Assembly: GCA_023388515.1 (NCBI GenBank) | Contig: JAEWGD010000036.1 | Coordinates: 62,001 to 126,000, forward strand | DNA: 64,000 nt | DNA from: Bacillota bacterium | Lineage (GTDB): Bacteria > Bacillota > Clostridia > Oscillospirales > Ruminococcaceae | Direction: 5' to 3' | Shown: piece by piece, positions 43,625 through 53,967 of the stretch | Numbering within the stretch: the first letter of the stretch is position 1 | Layout: each line of letters opens with the position of its first letter | Translations under genes and position numbers: made by a program | Notes under the pieces: generated by a model | Database searches by the model: none | The model's input: only the letters and a program-made list of their open reading frames with translations | Told to the model about the DNA's origin: nothing

Positions 43625-45280
43625 ATGAGAAGTGATATGATAAAAAGTGGCCCTGAAAGAGCCCCTCACCGTTCATTGTTAAAGGCTTTGGGCGTTACTG
43701 ATAGCGAGATGAAAAAGCCTTTTATCGCAGTTGTAAATGCTGCGAGTGATTATGTGCCTGGTCATAAGCATTTGCATGAATTAGGACAGGCTGTTAAGGA
43801 TGGTATAAGAAATGCTGGTGGCGTTCCTTTTGAATTCTTTACCATAGGTGTATGTGATGGTATCGCAATGAACCACGATGGTATGCGTTATTCACTCTGC
43901 TCAAGGGAGCTTATTGCTGATAGTATCGAAGTAATGCTTACAGCTCACCCACTTGATGGTATAGTTTTTATACCTAACTGTGATAAAATTGTTCCAGGTA
44001 TGCTTATGGCAGCTTGTAGACTTAATGTACCAAGCATTTTCGTTAGTGGTGGACCTATGAATGCTGGCAGAGTTGGTAATAAAAGAGTAAGCTTGAATGA
44101 CGTATTTGAGGCTGTTGGTTCACACGCAAACGGTAAGATGAACGATGATCAGCTTATGGAATATGAAAACAACGCTTGCCCTAGCTGTGGCTCATGTTCA
44201 GGAATGTTTACTGCAAACTCCATGAACTGCATCACGGAAGCAATCGGTCTTGCACTACCTAAGGCTGGAACTGCACTTGCTACTTCTAGCGAAAGAATGC
44301 GTCTTGCAAAAATGTCGGGCGAAAAGATTATGGAAATTGTTGCAAATGATATAAAACCTCGTGATATTGTTACTGAAAAGGGTATCGAAAATGCGTTGAG
44401 AGTTGAGAATGCGTTGGGCTGTTCAACGAATACTGTTCTGCATTTGACTGCAATTGCACATGAGGCACAATGTGATATTAACCTTGATAAAATTGACGCT
44501 ATTTCCAAAACTACTCCACAGCTATGCAAACTAAATCCAGCTGGAGAAATGTTTATTGAGGATTTCGATTTCTATGGTGGGATACAAACTGTAATGAAGG
44601 AATTAACTAAGGCTAATCTTATAAATACAGATACAATTACCGTTACAGGAACACAGGCTGAACGACTTGCTAATGCCCTTGAACCCGATGGAACGGTTAT
44701 TCATACATTAGAAAATCCAATCCGCAAGGACGGTGGAATTGCTGTTCTAAGAGGAAATATCGCTACTGATGGTGCTGTTGTAAAACAGGGTGCTGTTGCT
44801 CCTGAAATGATGGTGCATAAGGGTACTGCAAAGGTTTTCAATAGCGAGGAAGACGCTCTAAATGCTATTTTGAGTGGTAAAATAGTTAATGGTGACGTTG
44901 TTGTAATCAGATACGAAGGTCCTAAGGGTGGTCCTGGTATGCGTGAGATGCTCATGCCTACTGCTACACTGGCTGGCATGGGACTTGACAAGAGCGTTGC
45001 ACTTATAACTGACGGACGTTTCAGTGGTGCTACAAGGGGTGCTGCTATCGGTCACGTTTCACCTGAGGCTGCTGAGGGTGGAAACATTGGACTTATCAAG
45101 GACGGCGACATTATTAGCATTGACATACCTAATAAAAAGCTTGAGGTTCTTGTTGATGAGGCTGAACTAGAAAAAAGACGTGTAGATTTTGTTCCACTTA
45201 AAAAAGAACTTAAGGGCTATCTAAAGCGTTATGCAAGCCTTGTTACAAGTGGTGCAAAAGGAGCAGTGTTCAAGGACTAA
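43625..45280 (+). CDS. ilvD: Dihydroxy-acid dehydratase
   Basis: 551 residues, normal length. Iron-sulfur cysteines are visible in [12 protein letters not shown] and [18 protein letters not shown], and the C-terminal half has [17 protein letters not shown] and [19 protein letters not shown]. It converts 2,3-dihydroxy-3-methyl-acids to 2-keto acids in valine, isoleucine and pantothenate synthesis. TAGGAGGGTT lies before the ATG. Other ilv or leu genes are not adjacent, so its position next to sugar genes is probably chance or loose clustering. Confidence 0.97.
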   Translation: MRSDMIKSGPERAPHRSLLKALGVTDSEMKKPFIAVVNAASDYVPGHKHLHELGQAVKDGIRNAGGVPFEFFTIGVCDGIAMNHDGMRYSLCSRELIADSIEVMLTAHPLDGIVFIPNCDKIVPGMLMAACRLNVPSIFVSGGPMNAGRVGNKRVSLNDVFEAVGSHANGKMNDDQLMEYENNACPSCGSCSGMFTANSMNCITEAIGLALPKAGTALATSSERMRLAKMSGEKIMEIVANDIKPRDIVTEKGIENALRVENALGCSTNTVLHLTAIAHEAQCDINLDKIDAISKTTPQLCKLNPAGEMFIEDFDFYGGIQTVMKELTKANLINTDTITVTGTQAERLANALEPDGTVIHTLENPIRKDGGIAVLRGNIATDGAVVKQGAVAPEMMVHKGTAKVFNSEEDALNAILSGKIVNGDVVVIRYEGPKGGPGMREMLMPTATLAGMGLDKSVALITDGRFSGATRGAAIGHVSPEAAEGGNIGLIKDGDIISIDIPNKKLEVLVDEAELEKRRVDFVPLKKELKGYLKRYASLVTSGAKGAVFKD

Positions 45281-45304
45281 AAGCTTATATAATAGAAAAA
45301 TAGT

Positions 45305-45335
45305 TGCCCCTTGTATCAAAAAAAATACAGGGGCA
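45305..45335 (+). terminator. Terminator after ilvD
   Basis: Stem tgccccttgtat / atacaggggca (one bulge) with an A-rich loop, then TTTTGTTTTT. Confidence 0.88.
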
Positions 45336-45355
45336 TTTTGTTTTTACTTATTTAA

Positions 45356-45976
45356 TTAATTCTTGTGTAAAATTACACTTATTTTTTTATATACCAAAAA
45401 TGTTATCGCTGACGAAAGAATTCCTTTTAACAAATTAAAAGGTGCTGTTGCAAGCAATACTAAAGTCTTTAAATCCTTGATTGAAGAATTTATTTTAGTC
45501 CCTTGTTCAACAAAGTATGAAACATCTGCTCCAAAGTATCTCGCAAAAGCTGGTAAGAAAACATAGTAATTTAAAAGGCTACCTACAATAGTCAAGGTAA
45601 TTGTACCTACTATCATGCCAATTAATGCAGTTTTTCTAGTTTTCTTTGAATGATAAATCAAGGAGGCAGGCAAAATAAACGTACAGCCTATAACAAAGTT
45701 TGATAATTCACCAATATATCCCGTTGATGTGTGGTTAAACATTGTGTTTATAATAACTTTTAATCCCTCAATAATTATTCCTCCAACAGGGCCTAACGTA
45801 AACGCTCCAATAAGCACTATAACCTCACTTAAATCAATTTCATAGAAGCTGGGTGCAAACCATAATGGTATCTCAAACAGCATTACAATTGCTGCCAACG
45901 CCGAAAGCATACCAATAATACACATATTCTTAACCGTCAAATATCCTTTACTCTTCTGTCCAATTGTGTTTTCCAT
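45356..45976 (-). CDS. ribU: Riboflavin ECF transporter S component (RibU)
   Basis: 206 residues from ATG 45976 (MENTIGQKSKGYLTVKNMCI), with TGGAGG upstream; a longer reading from 46057 would begin inside the terminator. It is a six-helix S component: MCIIGMLSALAAIVMLFEIP, SFYEIDLSEVIVLIGAFTLGP, GIIIEGLKVIINTMFNHTST and GELSNFVIGCTFILPAS. The EIDLSEV and GELSNF segments are RibU hallmarks. An FMN riboswitch lies upstream, which settles the substrate as riboflavin. The T and A subunits must come from a shared ECF module elsewhere. Confidence 0.95.
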   Translation of the reverse strand: MENTIGQKSKGYLTVKNMCIIGMLSALAAIVMLFEIPLWFAPSFYEIDLSEVIVLIGAFTLGPVGGIIIEGLKVIINTMFNHTSTGYIGELSNFVIGCTFILPASLIYHSKKTRKTALIGMIVGTITLTIVGSLLNYYVFLPAFARYFGADVSYFVEQGTKINSSIKDLKTLVLLATAPFNLLKGILSSAITFLVYKKISVILHKN

Positions 45977-46035
45977 AATAAAACCTCCATTAATTTTTAT
46001 ATAAAAAACCAAAGCCATCGATATATTATAAATGT

Positions 46036-46070
46036 AAAAAACAAACACCCATAGCATTACACTATGGGCG
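46036..46070 (-). terminator. FMN-riboswitch-controlled terminator
   Basis: Minus-strand sense: CGCCCATAG, 7-base loop, CTATGGGTG (46070-46046), then TTTGTTTTTT. It lies between the FMN aptamer and ribU, the place of a termination-type expression platform. Confidence 0.87.
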
Positions 46071-46111
46071 TAGATATACCAGATAAACTAAATTTCACCT
46101 AGCACATACAG

Positions 46112-46231
46112 TTTCTTTCATCCGGACTATACCGTCGGTCTTGGAATTTCACCAAAGTCAATGCGTAAACGCACTCGTGGACTCAGCTTTCGCTATTACC
46201 ACCGGTGGAGAATTTCACTCCGCCCCGAAAC
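46112..46231 (-). promoter_or_regulatory. FMN riboswitch (RFN element)
   Basis: Minus-strand match to the RFN consensus. The plus strand reads tttctttcatccggactata, ccgtcggt, ttggaatttcaccaa, gtggact, accaccggtggagaatttca, ctccgccccgaaa. All conserved blocks and their spacing are present. FMN binding should form the downstream terminator and stop ribU expression. Confidence 0.96.
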
Positions 46232-46266
46232 TTAATATTTTATTTTAATTTAAACCTAAACCGATA

Positions 46267-46728
46267 TTATTCTTCCTTATCGGAATTTTCATCATTTAAT
46301 TCTATCTCATCAAAGTCAAATTCAAGCGATTCACCACAGTTAGGGCAATCCATCGAACCCTCCTCAAGCATACCATCATCAATCAAGATAACATCATTGC
46401 AAGTAGGACAGGTAACTTCATAAAGCTCATCTTCATCAAAATCTTCATAATCATCATCTTCATCACAACAACAACCACAATCGCAATCGTCATCTTCATC
46501 TTCATAACATTCACAAAGAATTTCTTCAACATCGCCCAAATCAGAATCAATAATTTCAGTAAGCTCAGTTAATTCATCAATCTGGCTCTGTAAATCATCA
46601 ACATAAACAACCATTTCCTGCATAACGTCAATCATCTGGATTAACGCTTTTCCCTCTTTTGTGGAATCGTCAATCTCAAGACCATCAATCAAACCTTGCA
46701 AATAGGACATTTTTTCACTAAGTTTCAT
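46267..46728 (-). CDS. Acidic zinc-ribbon protein (CD1247 N-terminal domain family)
   Basis: 153 residues, very acidic. It has an N-terminal helical domain (MKLSEKMSYLQGLIDGLEID ... GKALIQMIDVMQEMVVYVDDL). A coiled coil follows (TELTEIIDSDLGDVEE), then an Asp/Glu/Cys-rich stretch (DDCDCGCCCDEDDDYED) and a zinc-ribbon-like pair CPTC and CPNC around residues 108 and 134. The N-terminal pattern and the two CPxC knuckles are those of a widespread clostridial family known only from genomes. The extra DCDCGCCC cluster is unusual and may bind metal. It is transcribed with efp upstream (gap of about 100 bases). Confidence 0.8.
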   Translation of the reverse strand: MKLSEKMSYLQGLIDGLEIDDSTKEGKALIQMIDVMQEMVVYVDDLQSQIDELTELTEIIDSDLGDVEEILCECYEDEDDDCDCGCCCDEDDDYEDFDEDELYEVTCPTCNDVILIDDGMLEEGSMDCPNCGESLEFDFDEIELNDENSDKEE

Positions 46729-46827
46729 TTAAAACTCCTCCTCTTAAAGTTTGTCAGCGTGATAATTAAAACCACGCATTATTAACTGCAATTTTACTAT
46801 ATATTTAATAAAGTAAAAACGTCAGTT

Positions 46828-47385
46828 TTATGCACGTTCCATGTACTCGCCTGTTCTTGTGTCAATCTTAATTCTATCACCTTGATCAATAAACAACGGA
46901 ACCCTCACCTGTGCACCTGTTTCAACAGTTGCTGGCTTAGTTGCGTTAGTGGCTGTATCACCCTTAAATCCTGGATCTGTTTCAGTAATTTCAAGTTCAA
47001 CAAAGTTCGGTGGCTCAACGCCAAAAACACTGCCCTTATAAGAAAGGACTTTAACTTCCATATTTTCTTTTACGAAAGCAAAGCTATCACTCAAAATACT
47101 CTTGTTAATTGGAATTTGCTCATAAGATTCATTATCCATAAAATAGTAAAGTTCATCATCACTATAAAGATATTGCATATCTTTTCTCTCTACATAAGCA
47201 GTAGGATATTTGTCAGAAGGATTGAAAGTTCTTTCAACCACTGAACCACTTATTACATTTTTGATTTTAGTTCTAACAAATGCCGCACCTTTACCTGGTT
47301 TAACGTGTTGGAACTCAATTATCTGAACCACGTTACCATCCATCTCGAACGTAACACCATTACGAAAATCGCCTGCTGAAACCAT
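46828..47385 (-). CDS. efp: Elongation factor P
   Basis: 185 residues from ATG 47385 ([20 protein letters not shown]), with TGGAGGTA upstream. Three OB-like domains are present. The modifiable-loop lysine is Lys32 in [14 protein letters not shown], and the C-terminal motif is [16 protein letters not shown] relieves ribosome stalling at polyproline runs. Length is normal. No epmA or ymfI modification gene is nearby. It lies downstream of a peptidase gene in the usual pepP-efp order of Firmicutes. Confidence 0.97.
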   Translation of the reverse strand: MVSAGDFRNGVTFEMDGNVVQIIEFQHVKPGKGAAFVRTKIKNVISGSVVERTFNPSDKYPTAYVERKDMQYLYSDDELYYFMDNESYEQIPINKSILSDSFAFVKENMEVKVLSYKGSVFGVEPPNFVELEITETDPGFKGDTATNATKPATVETGAQVRVPLFIDQGDRIKIDTRTGEYMERA

Positions 47386-47515
47386 TATAAATACCTCCAA
47401 ATAATGCTATAAAATAATTGTAATAAATCCTGCTATAAATTAGCAATGACATTACTGTCACTTTATACATTTTACAACAAATCTTAATATAATGCAATAC
47501 CTAAACACAAAATAA

Positions 47516-48583
47516 TTATATACAAATCAACTTTTTTGATGTTTTGTTCAGATTTATGCAAGATTGTTCTGTTATAACCACCAAATCTTCTATTCTAACG
47601 CCGAATTTTTCAGGAAGATATATTCCTGGTTCAATCGTTACAAGCATATTCTTCTCCAACAAAATTTCCGATATATGCGAAGCCGATGGCATTTCATGAA
47701 TATCCAAACCAACGCCATGCCCTAGTGAATGTCCAAAAGAATTTCCAAAACCTGCGTCCTCAATAATCCTCCTAGCAGAATTATCCAAATCCTTACCCCT
47801 TATGCCTGCACGAGCTGATTTTAGGGCATTTTCCTGTGCCTTCAAAACAATGGAATAAACATCCACCATCTCAGAAGACGGCTCACCAACGCAAACAGTC
47901 CTTGTCATATCGCTATGATAACCATCAACAACAGCACCGAAATCCATCAGCACAAACTCACCATTTTCCACCTTTTTTTCAGATGGAACGCCATGTGGCA
48001 TAGAAGTATTCTTCCCCGAAAGCACAATTGAATCAAACGAAATCGCCTCAGCACCACTTTTCAGCATTGCCCAATTAAGTTCAAGTTCAATCTCACGCTC
48101 CGTACGACCAACCTGAATAAAATCAAGTATATGCTCAAACGCATTCTCAGCAATCTCCTGTGCCTGTGAAATCTTCTCAATCTCAAGCTTGTCCTTAATT
48201 ATCCTCATCTTAGAAATCGCCTTGCTCAAGCTGTCAGACGTGTCAAACTCACATTCACCAAGCTTTTTCTTATAAAAATTCAGCTCACTTATCGTCATCT
48301 TATCAGCTTCAACAGCAATTTTCTTTGCACCATGCTTTTGAACTAGCTCCTCAATCTGCTTATAAATGCTGTCCTGTTCAATAACCTCACAACTTTTTAC
48401 AGTAGCCCTAGCCTTTTCGATATATCTGAAATCAATAATAAGATATGCCTTATCACGAAAACAAACCACCGTTCCAGCAGAAGACCTCATACCCGTAAAG
48501 TATCGGCGATTTTTGGCAGATGTAATCAATGCACAATCAATTTCACAAGGTAGTTTCTTGAATATTTCTTCAGTTTTATACAT
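47516..48583 (-). CDS. M24 family Xaa-Pro aminopeptidase
   Basis: 355 residues. An N-terminal creatinase-like domain (1 to about 125) precedes the pita-bread metallopeptidase domain. Metal ligands are in VLMDFGAVVDGYHSDMTRTV (two Asp), FGHSLGHGVGLDIHE (His), VTIEPGIYLPE (Glu) and GVRIEDLVVI (Glu). It removes N-terminal residues preceding proline. It is co-directional with aroQ (four-base gap upstream) and efp (downstream), the classic aroQ-pepP-efp order in Firmicutes. Confidence 0.95.
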   Translation of the reverse strand: MYKTEEIFKKLPCEIDCALITSAKNRRYFTGMRSSAGTVVCFRDKAYLIIDFRYIEKARATVKSCEVIEQDSIYKQIEELVQKHGAKKIAVEADKMTISELNFYKKKLGECEFDTSDSLSKAISKMRIIKDKLEIEKISQAQEIAENAFEHILDFIQVGRTEREIELELNWAMLKSGAEAISFDSIVLSGKNTSMPHGVPSEKKVENGEFVLMDFGAVVDGYHSDMTRTVCVGEPSSEMVDVYSIVLKAQENALKSARAGIRGKDLDNSARRIIEDAGFGNSFGHSLGHGVGLDIHEMPSASHISEILLEKNMLVTIEPGIYLPEKFGVRIEDLVVITEQSCINLNKTSKKLICI

Positions 48584-48587
48584 TTAA

Positions 48588-49025
48588 TCACCTATTATTC
48601 AATACCTGCAACGCAAGTATATAGCTTTCTACGCCAAATCCACAAATACTGCCAAGACAAACAGGTGCAATTACTGAATTTGCCCTAAATTCCTCCCTAG
48701 CAAAAACATTACTAATATGCACCTCAATGCATGGAATTTTTACAGCAGAAATAGCGTCCCTAATTGCGTAACTATAATGAGTATATGCACCTGCATTAAT
48801 TACTATACCATCAAATCCAAGCCTTACAGAATGTAACTTATCAATAATTTCACCCTCATGATTAGATTGAAAAATCTCACATTCCACATTAATCTTTTCA
48901 GCACTGCTCATGATAGTTTTATTAACGCTTTCAAAGCTTTGGTCGCCATAAACTCCAGGCTCACGTTCACCCAAAAGATTTAAGTTAGGTCCATGAATTA
49001 CCAGTACTTTCTTAGATGCTCCCAT
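48588..49025 (-). CDS. aroQ: 3-dehydroquinate dehydratase, type II
   Basis: 145 residues, the usual length for the type II dodecameric enzyme. Marks are VIHGPNLNLLGEREPGVYG (catalytic Tyr and Arg region), IFQSNHEGEIIDKLH, VINAGAYTHYSYAIRDAI and CIEVHISNVFAREEFR. It makes 3-dehydroshikimate in the shikimate pathway. It starts GGAGGGCGAAAC before the ATG and is followed four bases later by the M24 peptidase gene. Confidence 0.97.
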   Translation of the reverse strand: MGASKKVLVIHGPNLNLLGEREPGVYGDQSFESVNKTIMSSAEKINVECEIFQSNHEGEIIDKLHSVRLGFDGIVINAGAYTHYSYAIRDAISAVKIPCIEVHISNVFAREEFRANSVIAPVCLGSICGFGVESYILALQVLNNR

Positions 49026-49084
49026 GTTTCGCCCTCCATTACTTTTAGTAATTCGTTAAATTTTATCTTATATATACTTTTTAC

Positions 49085-49567
49085 CTATATATCTTTAGGC
49101 AAAAATAATTTTTCTGCTTTCCTCTTTATCTTAAAAAAGGTTGTTTTTTCATGCTCAATTGGCTTAACATAAATACTTTTTATCCTTTTTAAATTAGCAC
49201 CAAGTATATCTGTGAATATTTGGTCACCCACAACTGCAAGCTGTGAAAAAGGTATCCCCATCCGTTTTTGTGCCTCATTAATCCCCCTTGAAAGAGGTTT
49301 TAAGCCATCTGAAACAAATTCCAACCCAAGCATTTCTGCGAACGGCTTCACCCTATAACCATGATTATTTGACACAATCATAAGCTTAATCCCTAATCTT
49401 TTCATTTCATCAATCCAGTCAAGCACCCCATCAGCAGGCTTTGGATTATCATGCGTTGTAAGAGTATTATCTAAATCAAGAATTAACCCCTTGAGATTAT
49501 TATTTTCCAACATTTCAGTTGTTATTTCTAACACGGATTTCAACGCTATTGTCGACTTAAAAAGCAT
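49085..49567 (-). CDS. YqeG-family HAD IIIA phosphatase
   Basis: 160 residues from ATG 49567 (MLFKSTIALKSVLEITTEML), with GAGGGG seven bases upstream. A longer reading to 49630 would start inside the rpsU terminator and is rejected. HAD motifs: LILDLDNTLTTHDNP (motif I), MIVSNNHGYRVKPF (II), the Lys in SDGLKPLSRG (III) and VVGDQIFTDILGANL (IV). Homologues dephosphorylate phosphatidylglycerophosphate or small phosphates; in Firmicutes the gene often sits near aroE, yqeH, nadD and yqeK. Here nadD and yqeK lie in the cluster 5 kb upstream. Confidence 0.93.
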   Translation of the reverse strand: MLFKSTIALKSVLEITTEMLENNNLKGLILDLDNTLTTHDNPKPADGVLDWIDEMKRLGIKLMIVSNNHGYRVKPFAEMLGLEFVSDGLKPLSRGINEAQKRMGIPFSQLAVVGDQIFTDILGANLKRIKSIYVKPIEHEKTTFFKIKRKAEKLFLPKDI

Positions 49568-49599
49568 ATTATAACCCCTCATGTAAATAAAATATAAAG

Positions 49600-49621
49600 A
49601 AAAAGCGAGCATAACGCTCGC
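49600..49621 (-). terminator. Terminator after rpsU
   Basis: Minus-strand sense: GCGAGC, loop GTTAT, GCTCGC, then TTTTTCTTTATATTTT. About 70 bases past the rpsU stop and just before yqeG. Confidence 0.87.
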
Positions 49622-49690
49622 CTTAACCATTTAGCTTTTCACACGGCACATAACGCACCTAATGCATCCGATAATTCGGATAAGTAAATC

Positions 49691-49864
49691 TTAGAATTTA
49701 CGCTTACGAGCTGCTTCAGATTTTTTCTTACGCTTTACTGAAGGCTTTTCGTAATGTTCTCTCTTGCGTGCTTCGGCGATAACGCCATCCTTTGCACAAG
49801 ATCTCTTAAATCTTTTAAGAGCCGTATCCAAAGTTTCATTTTTTCCAATACGAACTTCTGCCAC
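49691..49864 (-). CDS. rpsU: 30S ribosomal protein S21
   Basis: 57 residues starting at GTG 49864, with GGGAGGG seven bases upstream. The protein opens [20 protein letters not shown], continues with the typical [20 protein letters not shown], and ends in a very basic tail ([14 protein letters not shown]). S21 is a small-subunit protein near the mRNA exit that affects initiation. It lies in the leuS to yqeG gap and has its own terminator. The GTG start and short length make it easy to miss. Confidence 0.97.
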   Translation of the reverse strand: MAEVRIGKNETLDTALKRFKRSCAKDGVIAEARKREHYEKPSVKRKKKSEAARKRKF

Positions 49865-50037
49865 TTGTTTCCCTCCCTTTGCCGCTAAGACAGAGGTTTT
49901 ATACTAAAACGTTAAAGCAATAAGCTAAAACGCCAGCTATCAACATCCTACCGCTTATTTAAGCAATACGCATTTAATATGATATACTTTATTTTAGCAT
50001 ATCATATTTATATTGTCAAGGCTTTCTTAAAACTTTG

Positions 50038-52446
50038 TCATCTTGCAACAAAATTAACCAGTTTATTTGGTACATATATTTGCTTTATGATACTTTTGCC
50101 ATCTAAAGCCTCTGAAATTTTAGTGCTTTTTATAGCAATCGCCAAAACTTCATCTTGGTCTAAACCTACACTTATTGAAATTCTATCCTTTAATTTGCCG
50201 TTTATTTGAATTACAATCTCAACATTATCCTCAACACACAGTGCCTCATCATATTTTACCCATGTCTGCTGATTTAACACTCCCTCATATCCAATAATTT
50301 CATACAATTCTTCAGTGATATGTGGTGCAAAAGGATTCAGCATAATCAACAAATCTCTATATTCCTTTTTGTTAATTGTACCAATTGTATAAATATCATT
50401 CAACAAAGCCATCATTGTAGCAATCGCTGTATTAAACTTCAAGCTTTCAATATCCTCAGTAACCTTTTTTATAGCTTTATGAAATTTTGTCTTTAGCTCA
50501 TCACGATAATCATCGCCATCAATCAAGCAATCCTGCAATGCCCAAACCCTATCCAAAAACCTCTTACAACCCTTAATACTTGACGGACTCCAAGGAGCTG
50601 TCTTTTCAAAGTCACCGATAAACATTTCATATAAACGCAATGTATCTGCACCATAAACCTTAATAACATCATCTGGGCTAATAACATTCCCTCTTGATTT
50701 CGACATCTTCTGTCCATCTTCGCCCAAAATCATTCCATGACTTGTTCTTCTCATATAAGGCTCTTTTTGTGATGTAACATCTATATCATATAAAAATTTA
50801 TGCCAAAACCTTGAATAAAGCAAATGCAGAGTTGTATGCTCCATTCCACCATTATACCAATCAACAGGCATCCAATAATCAAGTGCTTCCTTTGACGCTA
50901 AAACTTCTTTATTATGTGGGTCGCAGTATCTTAAATAATACCATGATGAACCAGCCCATTGTGGCATCGTATCTGTTTCACGCTTAGCAGGTCCTCCACA
51001 ATCAGGACAAGTTGTATTGATAAAGCTTTCAAGCGTTGACAATGGACTTTCACCATTATCAGTAGGCATATAGCTCTCGACATTAGGCAATCTCAACGGC
51101 AATTCACTTTCAGGCAATGCAACATAACCACATTTCTCACAATGAACAATCGGAATAGGCTCACCCCAATAACGCTGACGTGAGAACACCCAATCACGAA
51201 GCTTATAATTAACCTTTGGAACGCCCTTATTACTTTCCTCAAGCCATTTCTTCATCTTCTCTTTAGCATCCTCAACAGATAACCCATTAAGAAAACCACT
51301 ATTAACCATAACCCCTGTTTCACAGTCTGTAAACGCTTCAACCTCGATATTACCACCCTTTACAACCTCTACAATAGGCAAATCAAATGTTTTAGCAAAG
51401 TCATAGTCACGAGTATCATGTGCAGGAACAGCCATTATCGCACCCGTACCATATGACATAAGCACATAATCCGAGATAAATATCGGTATTGCCATATTAT
51501 TAACAGGATTAACAGCCTTTACACCCTTTATTTCAACGCCTGTTTTATCCTTAACCATTTCAGTACGCTCAAAATCAGATTTATGTGCAGACTTTTCTTG
51601 ATATTCCTTAATCTCATCATTATTTGAAAGCTTATCAGCCCACTTTTCAATCATTGGATGTTCAGGTGAAATAACCATATAAGTAGCACCGAACAGCGTA
51701 TCAGGTCTAGTTGTATAAACCGTCAACACATCTCCAGTAGTTGTAACAAAATCCACCTCAGCACCAGTTGAACGTCCAATCCAGTTCGTTTGTGTAGCCT
51801 TAATCTTCTCAAGATAGTTTACTTCAGCCAAATCATCAAGCAAACGCTGTGCATATTCAGTGATTTTAAGCATCCACTGTGACTTAACCTTGCGTATAAC
51901 CTCGCCACTACAACGTTCACACACGCCACCAACAACTTCCTCATTCGCCAAAACAACCTTACAAGATGTACACCAGTTTACAGCCATTTCCTTTTTATAT
52001 GCAAGTCCCTTCTTGAACATATGCATAAAAATCCACTGTGTCCATTTAAAGTATTCAGGGTCAGTTGTATTAACCTCCCTATCCCAATCAAAGGATAAAC
52101 CCAGTGCCTGTAACTGTTCCTTAAAGCGTTTAATATTATTTTCAGTAACGATTGCTGGGTGAATTTTATTTTTTATAGCAAAGTTTTCAGTAGGCAGACC
52201 AAACGCATCCCAGCCCATAGGAAACAGAACATTATACCCCTCCAAACGTCTTTTTCTAGATACAATATCCATAGCAGTATAAGGACGAGGATGCCCTATA
52301 TGCAAGCCCTGTCCAGATGGATAGGGAAACTCAACCAACGCATAAAACTTAGGCTTTGTATAATCATTTTTTGCAGTAAATGTGTGATTACCATCCCAAT
52401 ACTTCTGCCATTTCCTTTCAATTGAACTGAAATCATAATTCTCCAT
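50038..52446 (-). CDS. leuS: Leucyl-tRNA synthetase
   Basis: 802 residues, full length for the bacterial enzyme. HIGH region: [25 protein letters not shown] region: [16 protein letters not shown]. The editing domain has the Thr-rich [20 protein letters not shown]. Two C-x2-C zinc knuckles are visible (CTSC...CERC and CEKC...CPDC). It charges tRNA-Leu. It follows rsfS by 24 bases with no T-box leader between, so it is co-transcribed with the nadD-yqeK-LCP-rsfS genes. Confidence 0.98.
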   Translation of the reverse strand: MENYDFSSIERKWQKYWDGNHTFTAKNDYTKPKFYALVEFPYPSGQGLHIGHPRPYTAMDIVSRKRRLEGYNVLFPMGWDAFGLPTENFAIKNKIHPAIVTENNIKRFKEQLQALGLSFDWDREVNTTDPEYFKWTQWIFMHMFKKGLAYKKEMAVNWCTSCKVVLANEEVVGGVCERCSGEVIRKVKSQWMLKITEYAQRLLDDLAEVNYLEKIKATQTNWIGRSTGAEVDFVTTTGDVLTVYTTRPDTLFGATYMVISPEHPMIEKWADKLSNNDEIKEYQEKSAHKSDFERTEMVKDKTGVEIKGVKAVNPVNNMAIPIFISDYVLMSYGTGAIMAVPAHDTRDYDFAKTFDLPIVEVVKGGNIEVEAFTDCETGVMVNSGFLNGLSVEDAKEKMKKWLEESNKGVPKVNYKLRDWVFSRQRYWGEPIPIVHCEKCGYVALPESELPLRLPNVESYMPTDNGESPLSTLESFINTTCPDCGGPAKRETDTMPQWAGSSWYYLRYCDPHNKEVLASKEALDYWMPVDWYNGGMEHTTLHLLYSRFWHKFLYDIDVTSQKEPYMRRTSHGMILGEDGQKMSKSRGNVISPDDVIKVYGADTLRLYEMFIGDFEKTAPWSPSSIKGCKRFLDRVWALQDCLIDGDDYRDELKTKFHKAIKKVTEDIESLKFNTAIATMMALLNDIYTIGTINKKEYRDLLIMLNPFAPHITEELYEIIGYEGVLNQQTWVKYDEALCVEDNVEIVIQINGKLKDRISISVGLDQDEVLAIAIKSTKISEALDGKSIIKQIYVPNKLVNFVAR

Positions 52447-52470
52447 TAGCTTCGACTCCTTCTTAAATCC

Positions 52471-52824
52471 TTATCCCAAAAACTCATTTACATCAATACT
52501 CTCACCATCAGACCATAGTCTTTCAAGCTTATAGAACTCTCTTGTTTCTTTATAAAAAACGTGAACAATAATATCAGCATAATCAAGCACAATCCAACTT
52601 GCACCACTATAACCCTCAGTCCTAGTTGGTTTAAGCCCAGCCTGTGAAAGCAAATGCTCAACCTCATCTGCTAGAGTTTTTGTATGCGTTGTACTTGTAC
52701 CGTTTGCAATAATGAAATAATCAGCTATTACTGTTAAATCCTTTATTCCAATTATCTGTATATCCTCAGCTTTTTTTGCATCAAGAGCCTTTGCAATTTT
52801 AGTTATAACTTCCTTTTGTGTCAT
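52471..52824 (-). CDS. rsfS: Ribosomal silencing factor RsfS
   Basis: 117 residues, a single RsfS/Iojap domain: KKAEDIQIIGIKDLTVIADYF, ANGTSTTHTKTLADEVEHLL, EGYSGASWIVLDYADIIVHV, FYKETREFYKLERLW. It binds ribosomal protein L14 and blocks subunit joining when nutrients are short. It lies between the LCP gene and leuS in the standard Firmicutes order yhbY-nadD-yqeK-(LCP)-rsfS-leuS. Confidence 0.97.
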   Translation of the reverse strand: MTQKEVITKIAKALDAKKAEDIQIIGIKDLTVIADYFIIANGTSTTHTKTLADEVEHLLSQAGLKPTRTEGYSGASWIVLDYADIIVHVFYKETREFYKLERLWSDGESIDVNEFLG

Positions 52825-52860
52825 ATACTCCTCCTATTAATAATATTTTATTTAACTAAT

Positions 52861-53967
52861 TTAATCATATTCAGGTCCCTCATCCCTTGGAACATTCGGT
52901 ACATCACCATTAAGAATATCCCCAATCGTATTACTATCATCATCAAAATAATCTGAAGTATTCTTTAATTCATAAACTTCTAAATCACTGACGTCAATAT
53001 ACTGTCCATTAGACCTAAATTTTTCATTCAGCAAATCAGCAACTTCTTGTTCATGCATACTATAAACAGATTGACCACTATAAGTTGTAACATTACCCTC
53101 TCCAGGTAACATATAGAATGTGCATTTTTCCATATCAAAATTCAGAACCACACCAGCCATATCCTTCATCTCACCAACACTCATATCTGTGCTAATGTTA
53201 TTAGTAACTGTTGGAATAAGACCTACTACTTCATTTAATCCCAAATCCTTAGCCTTTGCCATACAAGCGGCAAGGAAAATTCGTTGCATTTTCATACGTC
53301 CGAGATCCTTTTGTACATATGCCATTCTGTACCTTACAAACCATTCTGCCTTTTCACCTGTAAGCACCTGATCGCCCGCCTCAATAACCTTACCGCCCTC
53401 ATAAATTATCTTTTCGGGAATATTAATCGGAACTCCGCCCACCTTATCTACAATCTCAACAATATCATCACAACCGATTGACATATAGTAATGCACAGGG
53501 AGTTGGAATTGCTTATTTATAACTGTAACTATATTCTGGATTCCCGATTCATCTCCACCAGCAGTATAAGCAGCATTTATCTTTTCCGTACTTCCCAAAT
53601 CAGGAATATAAGTATCTCTTGGAATTTGCAGAATATTCATTTCATTTGTTTTATTATTCAATGAAACCAACATCATTACATCAGTTCTAATTCCATCTTC
53701 ATCGAATCCAAGACAAAGAATATTAGTATATTCAGCAGTTTCAACTTTATCTTCTTCCTTGCTCTCTTCTGGCTTACTGTTAGAATTTACAATTAAGCCC
53801 TGATTTGAGTATGGTCCTAATTCATCAAGAGGTTTCCAATCCATAAGCAACTGAAACCCCATTATTCCAACAACAACTACTCCTAGAGTTATAATAATAG
53901 AGGAAATTATTTTTTCCTTCTTAGACATTTTTTTACGTCTTTTTTTACGCTTTTTTACATTTGCCAT
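52861..53967 (-). CDS. LytR-CpsA-Psr (LCP) family wall-polymer ligase
   Basis: 368 residues. A very basic start (MANVKKRKKRRKKMSKKEK) precedes one TM (about 22-45) and an extracellular LCP domain (about 80-310). Family motifs: ILCLGFDEDGIRTDVMMLVS, LQIPRDTYIPDLGSTEKINAAY, VDKVGGVPINIP and WFVRYRMAYVQKDLGRMKMQ with the conserved Arg residues. An acidic tail follows (to DEGPEYD). LCP enzymes attach teichoic acids or capsule to peptidoglycan. Its start codon region overlaps the yqeK stop, so they are coupled. An LCP gene in this cluster is common in Clostridia. Confidence 0.95.
   Translation of the reverse strand: MANVKKRKKRRKKMSKKEKIISSIIITLGVVVVGIMGFQLLMDWKPLDELGPYSNQGLIVNSNSKPEESKEEDKVETAEYTNILCLGFDEDGIRTDVMMLVSLNNKTNEMNILQIPRDTYIPDLGSTEKINAAYTAGGDESGIQNIVTVINKQFQLPVHYYMSIGCDDIVEIVDKVGGVPINIPEKIIYEGGKVIEAGDQVLTGEKAEWFVRYRMAYVQKDLGRMKMQRIFLAACMAKAKDLGLNEVVGLIPTVTNNISTDMSVGEMKDMAGVVLNFDMEKCTFYMLPGEGNVTTYSGQSVYSMHEQEVADLLNEKFRSNGQYIDVSDLEVYELKNTSDYFDDDSNTIGDILNGDVPNVPRDEGPEYD

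Noticed and set aside
52447..52470. Possible T-box leaders for leuS (and for trpS at 27308-27327).
   Set aside because: The gaps to the upstream genes are 20-25 bases, too short for a T-box.
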